DNA from: Tannerellaceae bacterium
GTDB taxonomy: Bacteria; Bacteroidota; Bacteroidia; Bacteroidales; Tannerellaceae
Length of the DNA stretch: 64,000 bases
Assembly (NCBI GenBank): GCA_031257015.1
Contig: JAIRPK010000016.1
Span: forward strand, 62,001-126,000
Reading direction: 5' to 3'
The notes under the pieces were generated by a model. The model was not told the DNA's origin, did no database searches, and saw only the letters and a list, made by a program, of their open reading frames with translations. This document shows, one piece after another, positions 26,985 through 34,881 of the stretch (positions within the stretch are counted from its first letter, which is position 1; every line of letters begins with the position of its first letter). The position numbers and the translations under genes are program-made.

Positions 26985-28070
26985 TCAATTTGATTTGTCA
27001 ATATGTTGAATACTATTTAATACATCTATACATCTATTAAGTCCGTCTTTTAAAGTAATAGCTGGATTCCAACCAAGATGTTCTATTTTTTTTAGACTCA
27101 TTTTTTTTCTTTCAAACTTGAAATATCCTTTTTGTGTATTAGATTGATTTATTTTAATGTCTATTGAATGCCCTCTTTCAGAAGATATATCAGCTAGAAT
27201 GTTAGCTAAATCTATTATTTTTATTGGCTCAGATTCATTAGCTAAATTATATACTGCACTTTCTTTCGCATTAAATAATACAAGAAATATTCCTATAATT
27301 GCATCTGATAAATAGCAAAAAGCCCGTTCCATTTCTCCGTTACTTTTTAATACTATGTTCGACTTATTTATAATACTATACAATAAATCAGACATTATTC
27401 TCCCATCATTAATTATATTCATTGTAGGACCATAAACATGAGCTATACGAAGTATATTATATTTAATCTTATATTGTAAAAAATAAGAGCAACAAATATT
27501 TTCCGCCATGCGTTTACTTTCCGGATAGCAAGTTCTATCATCCAACGGGTCTAATGTTCCTAGCGAATCTTCTCTTAGTTCATCATATCTCTCACTTGGC
27601 CTCCCGTAAATTTCTCGTGTAGATGCAAATATGACTTTTTTGCAATTAGTTTTACGTGCTAATTCAAAAATATTAAGTGTTCCAACTGTATTCGTTTTTA
27701 TTATGTCAACGGGATTATTCACAATGCTTGTCACATTTGCATTTCCTGCAAAATGAAAAATATAATCAATCTCATTAGAATATTGAAGTTTATCACAAAC
27801 ATCTTGAATTATTGGGATACATTTATCTGTTGAAGCATGGAATCCAAAATATTTGTTGAATTTATCTTCTGAACGCATCAAGCATAAGATTCTAATATTG
27901 AACTTCTTGTTTTCATTCAAATATATTAGTGTATAGATAATATAGCGAGCAAACATTCCTCCAGCTCCTGTAACTAGAACTGTTTTATTTAATAAATCTG
28001 TCCATCTCAATGGATAATTAGAAATCTGAAAAATATCTTCTTGAATAATTGAATTATTATATTCTTCCAT
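26985..28070 (-). CDS. NAD-dependent epimerase/dehydratase (extended SDR)
   Basis: A 361-residue extended short-chain dehydrogenase. The NAD-binding motif is VLVTGAGGMFARYI (about 31-44), the catalytic tyrosine-lysine pair is in CYPESKRMAE (YxxxK), and IFASTREIYGRPSERYDE is the active-site serine region. It acts on a nucleotide sugar or nucleotide polyol; given its place 2 bp after an IspD-like cytidylyltransferase and ahead of LicD, it probably makes or changes a CDP-linked precursor. It could also be an ordinary dTDP/UDP-sugar enzyme, so the substrate is open. AT-rich. Confidence 0.82.
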   Translation of the reverse strand: MEEYNNSIIQEDIFQISNYPLRWTDLLNKTVLVTGAGGMFARYIIYTLIYLNENKKFNIRILCLMRSEDKFNKYFGFHASTDKCIPIIQDVCDKLQYSNEIDYIFHFAGNANVTSIVNNPVDIIKTNTVGTLNIFELARKTNCKKVIFASTREIYGRPSERYDELREDSLGTLDPLDDRTCYPESKRMAENICCSYFLQYKIKYNILRIAHVYGPTMNIINDGRIMSDLLYSIINKSNIVLKSNGEMERAFCYLSDAIIGIFLVLFNAKESAVYNLANESEPIKIIDLANILADISSERGHSIDIKINQSNTQKGYFKFERKKMSLKKIEHLGWNPAITLKDGLNRCIDVLNSIQHIDKSN

Positions 28071-28072
28071 TT

Positions 28073-28792
28073 TTACATTCCAAATATTTGTGAGTTTTCA
28101 CGAGCATCAATTATTGCTCTGAACAAATAGAAATCAATTGGCCTTGTTATTTTAATGTTCGACGAGTCGCCTTCAACAAGAGTTAATTTTTTATTATAAT
28201 AATACATCATAGAGCAAGAATCTATAAATGTATGCAGCCCATCTGCAATAGCATTCTTATGCACTGCTAATATTTCAGAAAGGATAAAACTTTGCGGAGC
28301 TTTTGCTATAATAACCGCTTCTCTATTGGGAATCATAGAGATATGCCTTTTATCATCAAATGTAGCAAAAGTTTCACTTACAGGGACAGAAGTAATAGCT
28401 GAACCATTTTCTTTAACACAATTTATATTTCGTGTTATCAATTCCAAATCTATAATTGGTCTTACTCCATCGTGTATGAGCACAATTGAATCGTTTGGAT
28501 ACAAAATTTCTGCTGCAGCTAGCGCATTATAAATTGAATCCTGCCCGGTTTCGCCTCCTTTTACTATTCTGGAAATTTTCGTAAGATTGAAATGTTTTAT
28601 CAAACTAGACAAATGCTCTATCCATCCATTAACACAAGAAATAACTATCCCATCAATATCTCTATGCGCCTCAAAAACTTCTAATGTATATATAATAATA
28701 GGTTTTCCATATAACTCAAGAAACTGTTTAGGTACAGATTTAGAGTTCATTCGTTGTCCAACGCCTCCTGCAAAAATTATAGCTATATTCAT
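28073..28792 (-). CDS. IspD/TarI-family cytidylyltransferase
   Basis: A 239-residue nucleotidyltransferase that joins CTP to a polyol or erythritol phosphate. Signatures: IIFAGGVGQRMNSKSVPKQF (about 5-24), DSIVLIHDGVRPIID (about 100-114) and a C-terminal IKITRPIDFYLF. The family holds IspD (isoprenoid synthesis), TarI/Bcs1 (CDP-ribitol) and human ISPD/CRPPA. Its place in a polysaccharide operon next to LicD and an SDR argues for a CDP-polyol role rather than isoprenoid synthesis. It starts 6 bp after the stop of the polymerase gene. AT-rich. Confidence 0.85.
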   Translation of the reverse strand: MNIAIIFAGGVGQRMNSKSVPKQFLELYGKPIIIYTLEVFEAHRDIDGIVISCVNGWIEHLSSLIKHFNLTKISRIVKGGETGQDSIYNALAAAEILYPNDSIVLIHDGVRPIIDLELITRNINCVKENGSAITSVPVSETFATFDDKRHISMIPNREAVIIAKAPQSFILSEILAVHKNAIADGLHTFIDSCSMMYYYNKKLTLVEGDSSNIKITRPIDFYLFRAIIDARENSQIFGM

Positions 28793-28798
28793 AATAAT

Positions 28799-29944
28799 TT
28801 AATTTTTCCACTCAACCCAATCTCTTCGCTGAACTGCTTCAGGAGGATGTGATAAAACATTATAATATGGTCGATAACGATATTTATATGGCAAACCAGT
28901 AATTTGAGAACGGGTGTTAGAGGAAACGCCATTTATAATAATTAAAGAAAATAATGATAAAAAACATGATGTAACAAATACTTTAATTTGTCTATCTCCT
29001 TTAAAAAAATCCGTTAAATAGGTGTATGCTATTATAGCATATATAAGATAATATAACTCAAAACGAAGTAATATAGATATTGCAGTAGATAGGCCTCGAA
29101 TAATCAATAAAACGACTATTGCATTAGCAAAAAAAATAGTTTTAGGATCAGCATTTTTTCTAAAAAAGAAATAGGATAATCCGATTATAATATGTGTTAT
29201 ATGCGTCAATCCAGTAGAATAATTTACTCCGTTACCATATACTACATTACTTAGGTGCAACATAGAAATAGTTGATAATCTATCTGGTAAATATGGCACA
29301 AAGAATTCTATTATGTATTTAAGACTTCCCGGGTAAAAATAAAGAATATGTGATAGAAATATCAAAATAAGAGGAAAAATTCGCCCGTAATTTTTATGTA
29401 TAAAATATAGTAATATTGCTCCGATAGCACTAATATGAAATAAAGAAGCGATACTGATAGCACATAAAAACACCAATAATTTACGTTCAAAAATATATCT
29501 TGTAGAGAAAACAACTATTCCCAGTGCAATCAATTGTCGTTGAATAGACATTAAATGAAAAAAGAAGAAGCAAACAAATATAGTAATAGTTGTTATTGGG
29601 TAATGAGAAAAAGAAGAAACGAATCGGTACAACATAAAACCAACAAAAGCTGTTACGGTAAATTGTAAAACATAATAATTATCAAACAGAAACTTTAAAA
29701 TTTTATTTAAAACTATATATCCATATTCCATATGATACGGATTATCATCCTCCAATAAAGAATTGTCAAACACTCTAATATAAACATCCCAATCACTCCC
29801 CGTATGAAACCTCAGCCCCACAAACAAAATCAACACCACCGTAAGAAATTGCAACACTCTCCGCGCCTGCTCTTTCTTCAATCCGCCAACCTCAAGTATG
29901 CTGCCGATCACAAATAAAGAAATAAATGCAATATAAATAAACAT
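28799..29944 (-). CDS. EpsG/Wzy-type polysaccharide polymerase
   Basis: A 381-residue polytopic membrane protein with about ten hydrophobic segments and the EpsG-family opening pattern: an N-terminal helix, then VVLILFVGLRFHTGSDWDVY followed by YGYIVLNKI. EpsG/Wzy enzymes link repeat units in the periplasm. It lies directly after the flippase (1 bp between them), as expected for a Wzx/Wzy pathway. As usual for polymerases the sequence is little conserved, so the call rests on topology, motif and context. Confidence 0.82.
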   Translation of the reverse strand: MFIYIAFISLFVIGSILEVGGLKKEQARRVLQFLTVVLILFVGLRFHTGSDWDVYIRVFDNSLLEDDNPYHMEYGYIVLNKILKFLFDNYYVLQFTVTAFVGFMLYRFVSSFSHYPITTITIFVCFFFFHLMSIQRQLIALGIVVFSTRYIFERKLLVFLCAISIASLFHISAIGAILLYFIHKNYGRIFPLILIFLSHILYFYPGSLKYIIEFFVPYLPDRLSTISMLHLSNVVYGNGVNYSTGLTHITHIIIGLSYFFFRKNADPKTIFFANAIVVLLIIRGLSTAISILLRFELYYLIYAIIAYTYLTDFFKGDRQIKVFVTSCFLSLFSLIIINGVSSNTRSQITGLPYKYRYRPYYNVLSHPPEAVQRRDWVEWKN

Positions 29945-29945
29945 G

Positions 29946-31328
29946 CTATTCCTGTACCACTATTTTATTAACTCTAAAACTTCGGAAAACCGCTATCGGC
30001 CATCGCCAGTTTGAATACACGCTTTGCGCAATTCCCTGTGCCAGTATCAATCCCCAAATACCTAATGACGTCGCCGTTAAAAATATAATTAGCAATATAA
30101 AGGTAAATGCCCCGGAAAATAACGAAGCATAAAAGAATGGGACCTCGTTTTTTGTCAGAAGAATGTCAGTCGCTAAAAACTGATTCCGTTCTAAAAGATA
30201 AACAAATAAAGCTCCGACTATTAATGCTTTTGAACATAGCGGAGTCTCACTTTTTATTACTTGTAATGCCCAGTCGCCCAAGAAAACCAAAGTGGTTCCA
30301 CATATAATAAAGATGAGCAGCATTAATGAACAAGAACGTAAATAGCTTCGCCTAATAGCAGGAATATTATTCTGTATTCTGTATTGAACTATTTGCGGAT
30401 AATAGGTCGTCATATAAACATTGGCTATTTCAGTTATAATCCAAACAATCTGTATGGTAATACCGTAAGAAGCTATATCACTAAGCGGAAGAAATAGCGA
30501 ACCGATAATAAGCGGCGAACGCCTGACTAAGAAGTTTCCTACGCCGGTTAATCCTAATTTTAAGGCATTGGGAAGAATCGGTTTAATACATTCCTTTTTT
30601 GCTCTTGCCACAACATTGTTCAACGCTATTTTAAACGCCACAGTATAAACTGTTTTACGCGACAGTGTTCGTCTTATTATTATGGATACAGCCTGCGCAC
30701 TTACAATAGCTATTAGATCAAAATGCAGAACTATCAATAAGACGGAAACCATGAGATAGAGAATCTCTCCGATAATCAGTATTTGTTTGGCCCGCTTGAT
30801 TAAACCCATACCTTGCATCAGTGCATCATAATAAAAAGTATAAAGTGAATACGTATTGATTGTGCACAGAATAAACCACGAGATGTAAACCTCCGTATGA
30901 TTGCCTGTATAGGTCTTCATCAATAGATGTATATAATAAGTTCCCGCAGTTGCAAGCAGGAGAAACAGCAGCAAGGCCATTCGCGTATAAAACCAGCGCA
31001 TGGCGTTTATTAATCCTTTAAAAAGACTGTAATCAATACTGCTGTTATTCCTGTTTTCTACAGTCTGGTATCCGCTGTGTCTCAACTCTTTTACACCACT
31101 GACGACGTAGGAAACGTTTCGTGCAAATGACGGGTTAAAGCCGAAATCCAGCAAAGTAATCATTGTTATAACAGTAGAATATATTGCCCATATCGCCACT
31201 GTCTCTTTCGGAAAAGCGTGCAGGATAAAAGGCAATAGAATAACACCTACGCCTACTTTTAGAAACGTTGCAGCATAATTCCACAATACGTCTTTAAGCC
31301 CGATATTAATACCTTCACTCACCCTCAT
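29946..31328 (-). CDS. Wzx-type polysaccharide flippase
   Basis: A 460-residue membrane protein of the MOP/MATE-like polysaccharide exporter family with about 12-14 membrane helices. It would flip undecaprenyl-linked repeat units to the periplasm. Typical features are the first helix pair (DVLWNYAATFLKVGVGVILLPFIL) and FGFNPSFARNVSYVV. It contains a soluble stretch around residues 85-105 (RHSGYQTVENRNNSS). Its start overlaps the end of the WecA-like gene by 14 bp, so they are in one operon. Confidence 0.88.
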   Translation of the reverse strand: MRVSEGINIGLKDVLWNYAATFLKVGVGVILLPFILHAFPKETVAIWAIYSTVITMITLLDFGFNPSFARNVSYVVSGVKELRHSGYQTVENRNNSSIDYSLFKGLINAMRWFYTRMALLLFLLLATAGTYYIHLLMKTYTGNHTEVYISWFILCTINTYSLYTFYYDALMQGMGLIKRAKQILIIGEILYLMVSVLLIVLHFDLIAIVSAQAVSIIIRRTLSRKTVYTVAFKIALNNVVARAKKECIKPILPNALKLGLTGVGNFLVRRSPLIIGSLFLPLSDIASYGITIQIVWIITEIANVYMTTYYPQIVQYRIQNNIPAIRRSYLRSCSLMLLIFIICGTTLVFLGDWALQVIKSETPLCSKALIVGALFVYLLERNQFLATDILLTKNEVPFFYASLFSGAFTFILLIIFLTATSLGIWGLILAQGIAQSVYSNWRWPIAVFRSFRVNKIVVQE

Positions 31329-32439
31329 AAAACATTTTCCTTATAATTGTTTTATTCGGATTCATATAACATCCAACGCATCTCAGCCCTACCCAAACCA
31401 AACCGTCAATCACCACTAATATGTTCACATTCACCCTCGATGCCATAAACAGATTAATCACGCATAGCAATGCCGACATCGCCAGTAAAAATACCAGCGT
31501 TTGCCTGTGACTGAACCCTTGTTGAAGGAATTTGTGATGAATATGATTATTGTCTGCCGTAAATAAATGTTTGCCGTTACGGAAACGCACAAACATCACG
31601 CGACAAACATCAAGCATCGGAATGAGCAATGGCGCAAAGGCTATCATTATTATATCGTCATTCAGGATGGATTTATCTCCGTCAAAGGATGCGTGCAAGG
31701 CAAAAAATGCAAGGAAATAACCGAGCGTCAGGCTACCCGTATCGCCCATAAATATCTTTGTTCCTTTCCCCGCTTTGCCGAAAACATTATAATAGAAAAA
31801 AGGAATTAATATGCTCCCCATGACGAAGGCTGACAGGGCAAGAAACAACTCTTTCTTCATTATAAATATGCCTCCCATTACCGCCAATCCGATGATACAT
31901 AATCCGGAAGCCAGGCCGTCAATACCGTCAATTAAATTGACTGCATTGATTATAAATATGACCAGCAAAACCGTTAGCGGTATCCCCACAATGGGACTTA
32001 AACAATGAATCCCCAGTAATCCGTATAAATTATTTATCCATAAGCCGGAGAGCGGAATAAGACTTGCGACCACGAACTGGACTATGAACTTATGAAGGTA
32101 GCGCACACCGACCAAATCATCCTTAATACCCACCAGATACAGCAGAATTAATCCACATACTATCAGTCCTGCGTCCGCAAAAAACAAAAGAAGTTTGTCT
32201 TCCTGTATATACATCAAGCTGTAAATATAATTCAGAGTAATCGTAAAAAATACCGAAAGTAAAAAGAGCGGAAGAAACGAAAAACCACCCAGTCGAGGAA
32301 TACAATCCGTATGCAATTTACGTTTCTCCGGCTTATCGAAAAGGCCAATCCTGCTGGCAGTCTGAATTATCCCCGGAATAACCCATGCTGATGAGACAAA
32401 TGCAATCAAACAGCCAAGCAAAATAAATATGAGTGTCAC
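31315..32439 (-). CDS. WecA/MraY-family undecaprenyl-phosphate sugar-1-phosphate transferase
   Basis: A 374-residue integral membrane enzyme that starts a lipid-linked glycan by moving a HexNAc-1-phosphate to undecaprenyl phosphate. About eleven helices, with family motifs IPRLGG (substrate loop), NLIDGIDGLASGL, KIFMGDTGSLTLGY and NHIHHKFLQQG. It is the first gene of the polysaccharide operon and lies about 200 bp downstream of the invertible promoter. It resembles WecA/TagO rather than MraY, because MraY is normally in the cell-wall cluster. Start MTLIFILLGC is the only reasonable one. Confidence 0.88.
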   Translation of the reverse strand: MTLIFILLGCLIAFVSSAWVIPGIIQTASRIGLFDKPEKRKLHTDCIPRLGGFSFLPLFLLSVFFTITLNYIYSLMYIQEDKLLLFFADAGLIVCGLILLYLVGIKDDLVGVRYLHKFIVQFVVASLIPLSGLWINNLYGLLGIHCLSPIVGIPLTVLLVIFIINAVNLIDGIDGLASGLCIIGLAVMGGIFIMKKELFLALSAFVMGSILIPFFYYNVFGKAGKGTKIFMGDTGSLTLGYFLAFFALHASFDGDKSILNDDIIMIAFAPLLIPMLDVCRVMFVRFRNGKHLFTADNNHIHHKFLQQGFSHRQTLVFLLAMSALLCVINLFMASRVNVNILVVIDGLVWVGLRCVGCYMNPNKTIIRKMFYEGE

Positions 32440-32620
32440 TATAAAACGGTATTAATCTTAAAAGACCGCCACCCACATTGGTTGACGGAAAATCTCTTTT
32501 ACTTTTCTCTACAAAGTCGTCTGTATTATAATGAATAGCTGCTACGCAGTTCGCCTAATTTCAGCCGGAAAAAAAATCCACTATTCTACTTCAGCCTCTA
32601 CCTCAAAAAAAATGTCAGCG

Positions 32621-32844
32621 AAAACGTTCGTTTTTTTTGCCAATTCGATGTGCAAAAGTAGTTGATTTTTCTCACCGAGCAAATTATCACGATTGTTTTT
32701 TTCAACAGCTTGTATATTCCTCTGATATACAATTGTCTGCCGACATGCCGTAATGGCTTTCCATATTGTAAATCATAATAAAAAAGCGCATCGGTTCAGG
32801 CGAATAAAAGGAGCATTGCAATTGGCAAAAAAAACGAACGTTTT
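32621..32844. promoter_or_regulatory. invertible promoter segment flanked by 25-bp inverted repeats
   Basis: Two perfect 25-bp inverted repeats, at 32621-32645 and 32820-32844, enclose 174 bp. Each contains ACGTTCG next to eight T (or A) residues and ends in GCCAATT. The left copy contains AAACGTTCGT, which fits the ARACGTWCGT motif that I recall for the inverted repeats of Bacteroides fragilis invertible capsule promoters; their size and spacing are also alike. A consensus promoter lies inside, pointing at the wecA-like gene. Inversion would turn it away from the operon. No invertase gene is in the window. Confidence 0.85.
32653..32683 (-). promoter_or_regulatory. polysaccharide operon promoter inside the invertible segment
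   Basis: On the minus strand: TTTG, 19 bp, TACTTTTGC, a full match to the Bacteroidota promoter. Transcription would start near 32646, at the edge of the left inverted repeat, giving a leader of about 205 nt before the WecA-like gene. Confidence 0.85.
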
Positions 32845-32970
32845 TACTGCTAATACTCATCCTGATTTAACGTTTTTCATATTTTCCTTCATTATATTAT
32901 AACATGCCCGGCGATACGATCGTTAAGGCCGCGCACAGGGAAAAAGCGCTGCGTTGCGGCGTTCAGACCA

Positions 32971-33353
32971 GTCTGCAATATGGGAAAAGCTGGTTTTGGG
33001 GCGAATAACTATCGTCCCCGCAGGGGGGAAATCCGGTTTTGGAGCAGAACATATCAGTCCACCAGGGAGGAAAACATGATTCGCCGGCGGATCATATTGG
33101 CCTACCTGGGAGGAAGGTATGATCCGGGTTCGGATCGTACTGTCCCCCAAGGTGGGAAGGTATGTTTTGGGAGCGGATCATGGTGTCCCCCAAGGTGGGA
33201 CGATATGTTTTGAGGGCGGATCATGGTGTCCCCCAAGGTGGGACGATATGATCTGGAGGCAGATCATGGTGTCCCCCAAGGTGGGACGATATGTTTTGGG
33301 AGCGGATCATATTGTCCCACATGGTGGAAAGATTCGGTCGCGGCGGCGCTTCC
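32971..33353. repeat. array of about nine 43-bp units (array 3)
   Basis: Units of 43 bp (one of 42) that begin GTCCCCCAAGGTGGGAC and continue with a half resembling gatatgttttggagcggatcatgg. The first part is an imperfect dyad (GTCCC...GGGAC). The four central units (33142-33313) are almost identical; the outer ones are diverged, and the left one (32971) is only recognisable in its second half. Located downstream of the efflux operon terminator and upstream of the invertible promoter. It belongs to the same family as the array at 39194, but the GTCCC-GGGAC core is present here in the opposite sense. Confidence 0.88.
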
Positions 33354-33397
33354 CTTAGTATCGCTGCTACGCCTGTGCGCCTGGCGGTAAAAACAGC

Positions 33398-33433
33398 AAA
33401 GGCGCGAGAGGAGTATAACCTCACGCGCCTTTT
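33398..33433 (-). terminator. terminator of the RND efflux operon
   Basis: Stem AAAGGCGCG-a-GAGG / CCTC-a-CGCGCCTTT with one mismatch and a 7-nt loop, followed on the minus strand by T-rich sequence. It lies 120 bp after the tolC stop. Confidence 0.8.
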
Positions 33434-33552
33434 GGTTGAAAAAGAATCTCTCGTATAAACCTTATTCTCTTTTCAGGATTGCATTAAAAATATACCTGGT
33501 CTTAGCTGATAAGTCATATTCAAACGTTGGCACAAGCGTGCAGCCTGCATGA

Positions 33553-34881
33553 CTATTCCTCTTCGGAATAAAGAGTATCTGCGATTTGACCGCTAAGCTG
33601 GAGCAGGGAGATTTCGCATAGCTTGGTGGCATATTCGGCTATTGATTGCCGTTCTTCGGCATTTAGCAGACTGTTTTGCGCCTCGCGAAGCTGAATGCCC
33701 GACAACTGTCCGAGGCGATAGCGTTCGAGGGCGATATTATAATTCTCCTGCGCCGCGACACGATTGGATTTTTCGAGTTCCCACAAGTTGAGGTTGTTGC
33801 CATATGCCATCCACTGGTTACTCATGTCTGTTCGCAGGCTAAGCTCCAGTTCGCGGAGACGATATTGTCGGTTCTGAATCTGTATGGCAACATTTCTCTG
33901 CTCGCGTTTTCGATTGTATCCGTCGAAAAGCGAGTAGCCGATCGTCAGTCCGTAGGTGGGGCCGAGGCGATGCTGAAGTTCAATATTGCCGGAATGATAT
34001 TGGCTGCCCGTGTATCCATAGCCGGCATTAAGACGGAGATATGGGTAATTTCTGCTCCTTGCCTTTTTCAGGTCAAGTTCGGACAGTTCTACATTCTTTT
34101 GCGCGATGAGCAGCGAAATATTCTTCTCAAGAACGCTCCTCCACAATTGCGCCTCGTCAAGAAATACATTCGGCATAATAGAGCTGTCGCGCAGAGCAAC
34201 ATTCTCGTCAACATTATCCAGCGCCATGAGCTGGTTAAGATGAGTGCGTGAACGATGAAGCGTTTCAAGTTGATTAAGCACCGCCGAGGAATCAGCATTA
34301 AAGTCCACCTGGGCCTGCTGGAAGTCCAGTCGCGACATTGAGCCGATGGCATAGCGTTCCTCAACTATTCTGAGTCTTTCGCGAGACAGATTAAGTGTAG
34401 AAACAAGATTCTTCAGCCTCGTCGATTGCCGTATCAGATTGTAGTACTCCCCGGCGATAGAGGCGATGAAATCCTCTATCGTCAGCCTCGTATTCAATTC
34501 GCCCATGCTTTTCAATTGATTAAGACGGGCATACTCCGCCTGTATGCCAAAACCGTCAAAGACTGTCCACGAGACGCTCAAGCCCGCATTGCCCGTTTCT
34601 GTTGGAACGTTGGAGGTCGTTTCCGTGCTTCCGTCGGCAAGCCTGTTCCTCGTAGTGTTAACAGCTCCGTTTAAGCCTCCGGAAAGATCGGCCGCAGGGA
34701 GGTATCCGGCATTTCCGAGCGTGGCATTATTGGCGCTTATGCTTTGCTCATTACGTATGATTCTGATTGAATAGTTCCGTTCAAGAGCGACTTCGATGCA
34801 GCGGCGAAGCGAATATATTTCCTGCGCCTTGGCCGCATCGGCGAGGAAGAGAATCAGTATGATACAATATATGTTCTTCAT
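33553..34881 (-). CDS. TolC-family outer-membrane efflux channel
   Basis: A 442-residue outer-membrane factor of the RND tripartite pump, third gene of the operon. A signal peptide (about 1-19, ending AKAQ) is followed by two OEP repeats; typical pieces are SLRRCIEVALERNYSIRI and, in the second half, ELDLKKARSRNYPYLRLNAGYGYTG and NIALERYRLGQLSGIQLREAQNSLLNAEE. It would form the trimeric exit duct for drugs or other compounds. No N-terminal lipobox cysteine. It starts directly after the RND pump gene stop, so all three parts are co-expressed. Substrates unknown. Confidence 0.92.
   Translation of the reverse strand: MKNIYCIILILFLADAAKAQEIYSLRRCIEVALERNYSIRIIRNEQSISANNATLGNAGYLPAADLSGGLNGAVNTTRNRLADGSTETTSNVPTETGNAGLSVSWTVFDGFGIQAEYARLNQLKSMGELNTRLTIEDFIASIAGEYYNLIRQSTRLKNLVSTLNLSRERLRIVEERYAIGSMSRLDFQQAQVDFNADSSAVLNQLETLHRSRTHLNQLMALDNVDENVALRDSSIMPNVFLDEAQLWRSVLEKNISLLIAQKNVELSELDLKKARSRNYPYLRLNAGYGYTGSQYHSGNIELQHRLGPTYGLTIGYSLFDGYNRKREQRNVAIQIQNRQYRLRELELSLRTDMSNQWMAYGNNLNLWELEKSNRVAAQENYNIALERYRLGQLSGIQLREAQNSLLNAEERQSIAEYATKLCEISLLQLSGQIADTLYSEEE

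Larger units (their letters stand above)
32440..33552. other. intergenic region: promoter switch, 43-bp array and terminator
   Basis: From left: about 180 nt of operon leader, the inverted-repeat-bounded promoter segment (32621-32844), about 125 bp with nothing recognised, the 43-bp repeat array (32971-33353), the efflux operon terminator (33398-33433) and 120 bp of plain sequence. No coding region. Confidence 0.7.
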
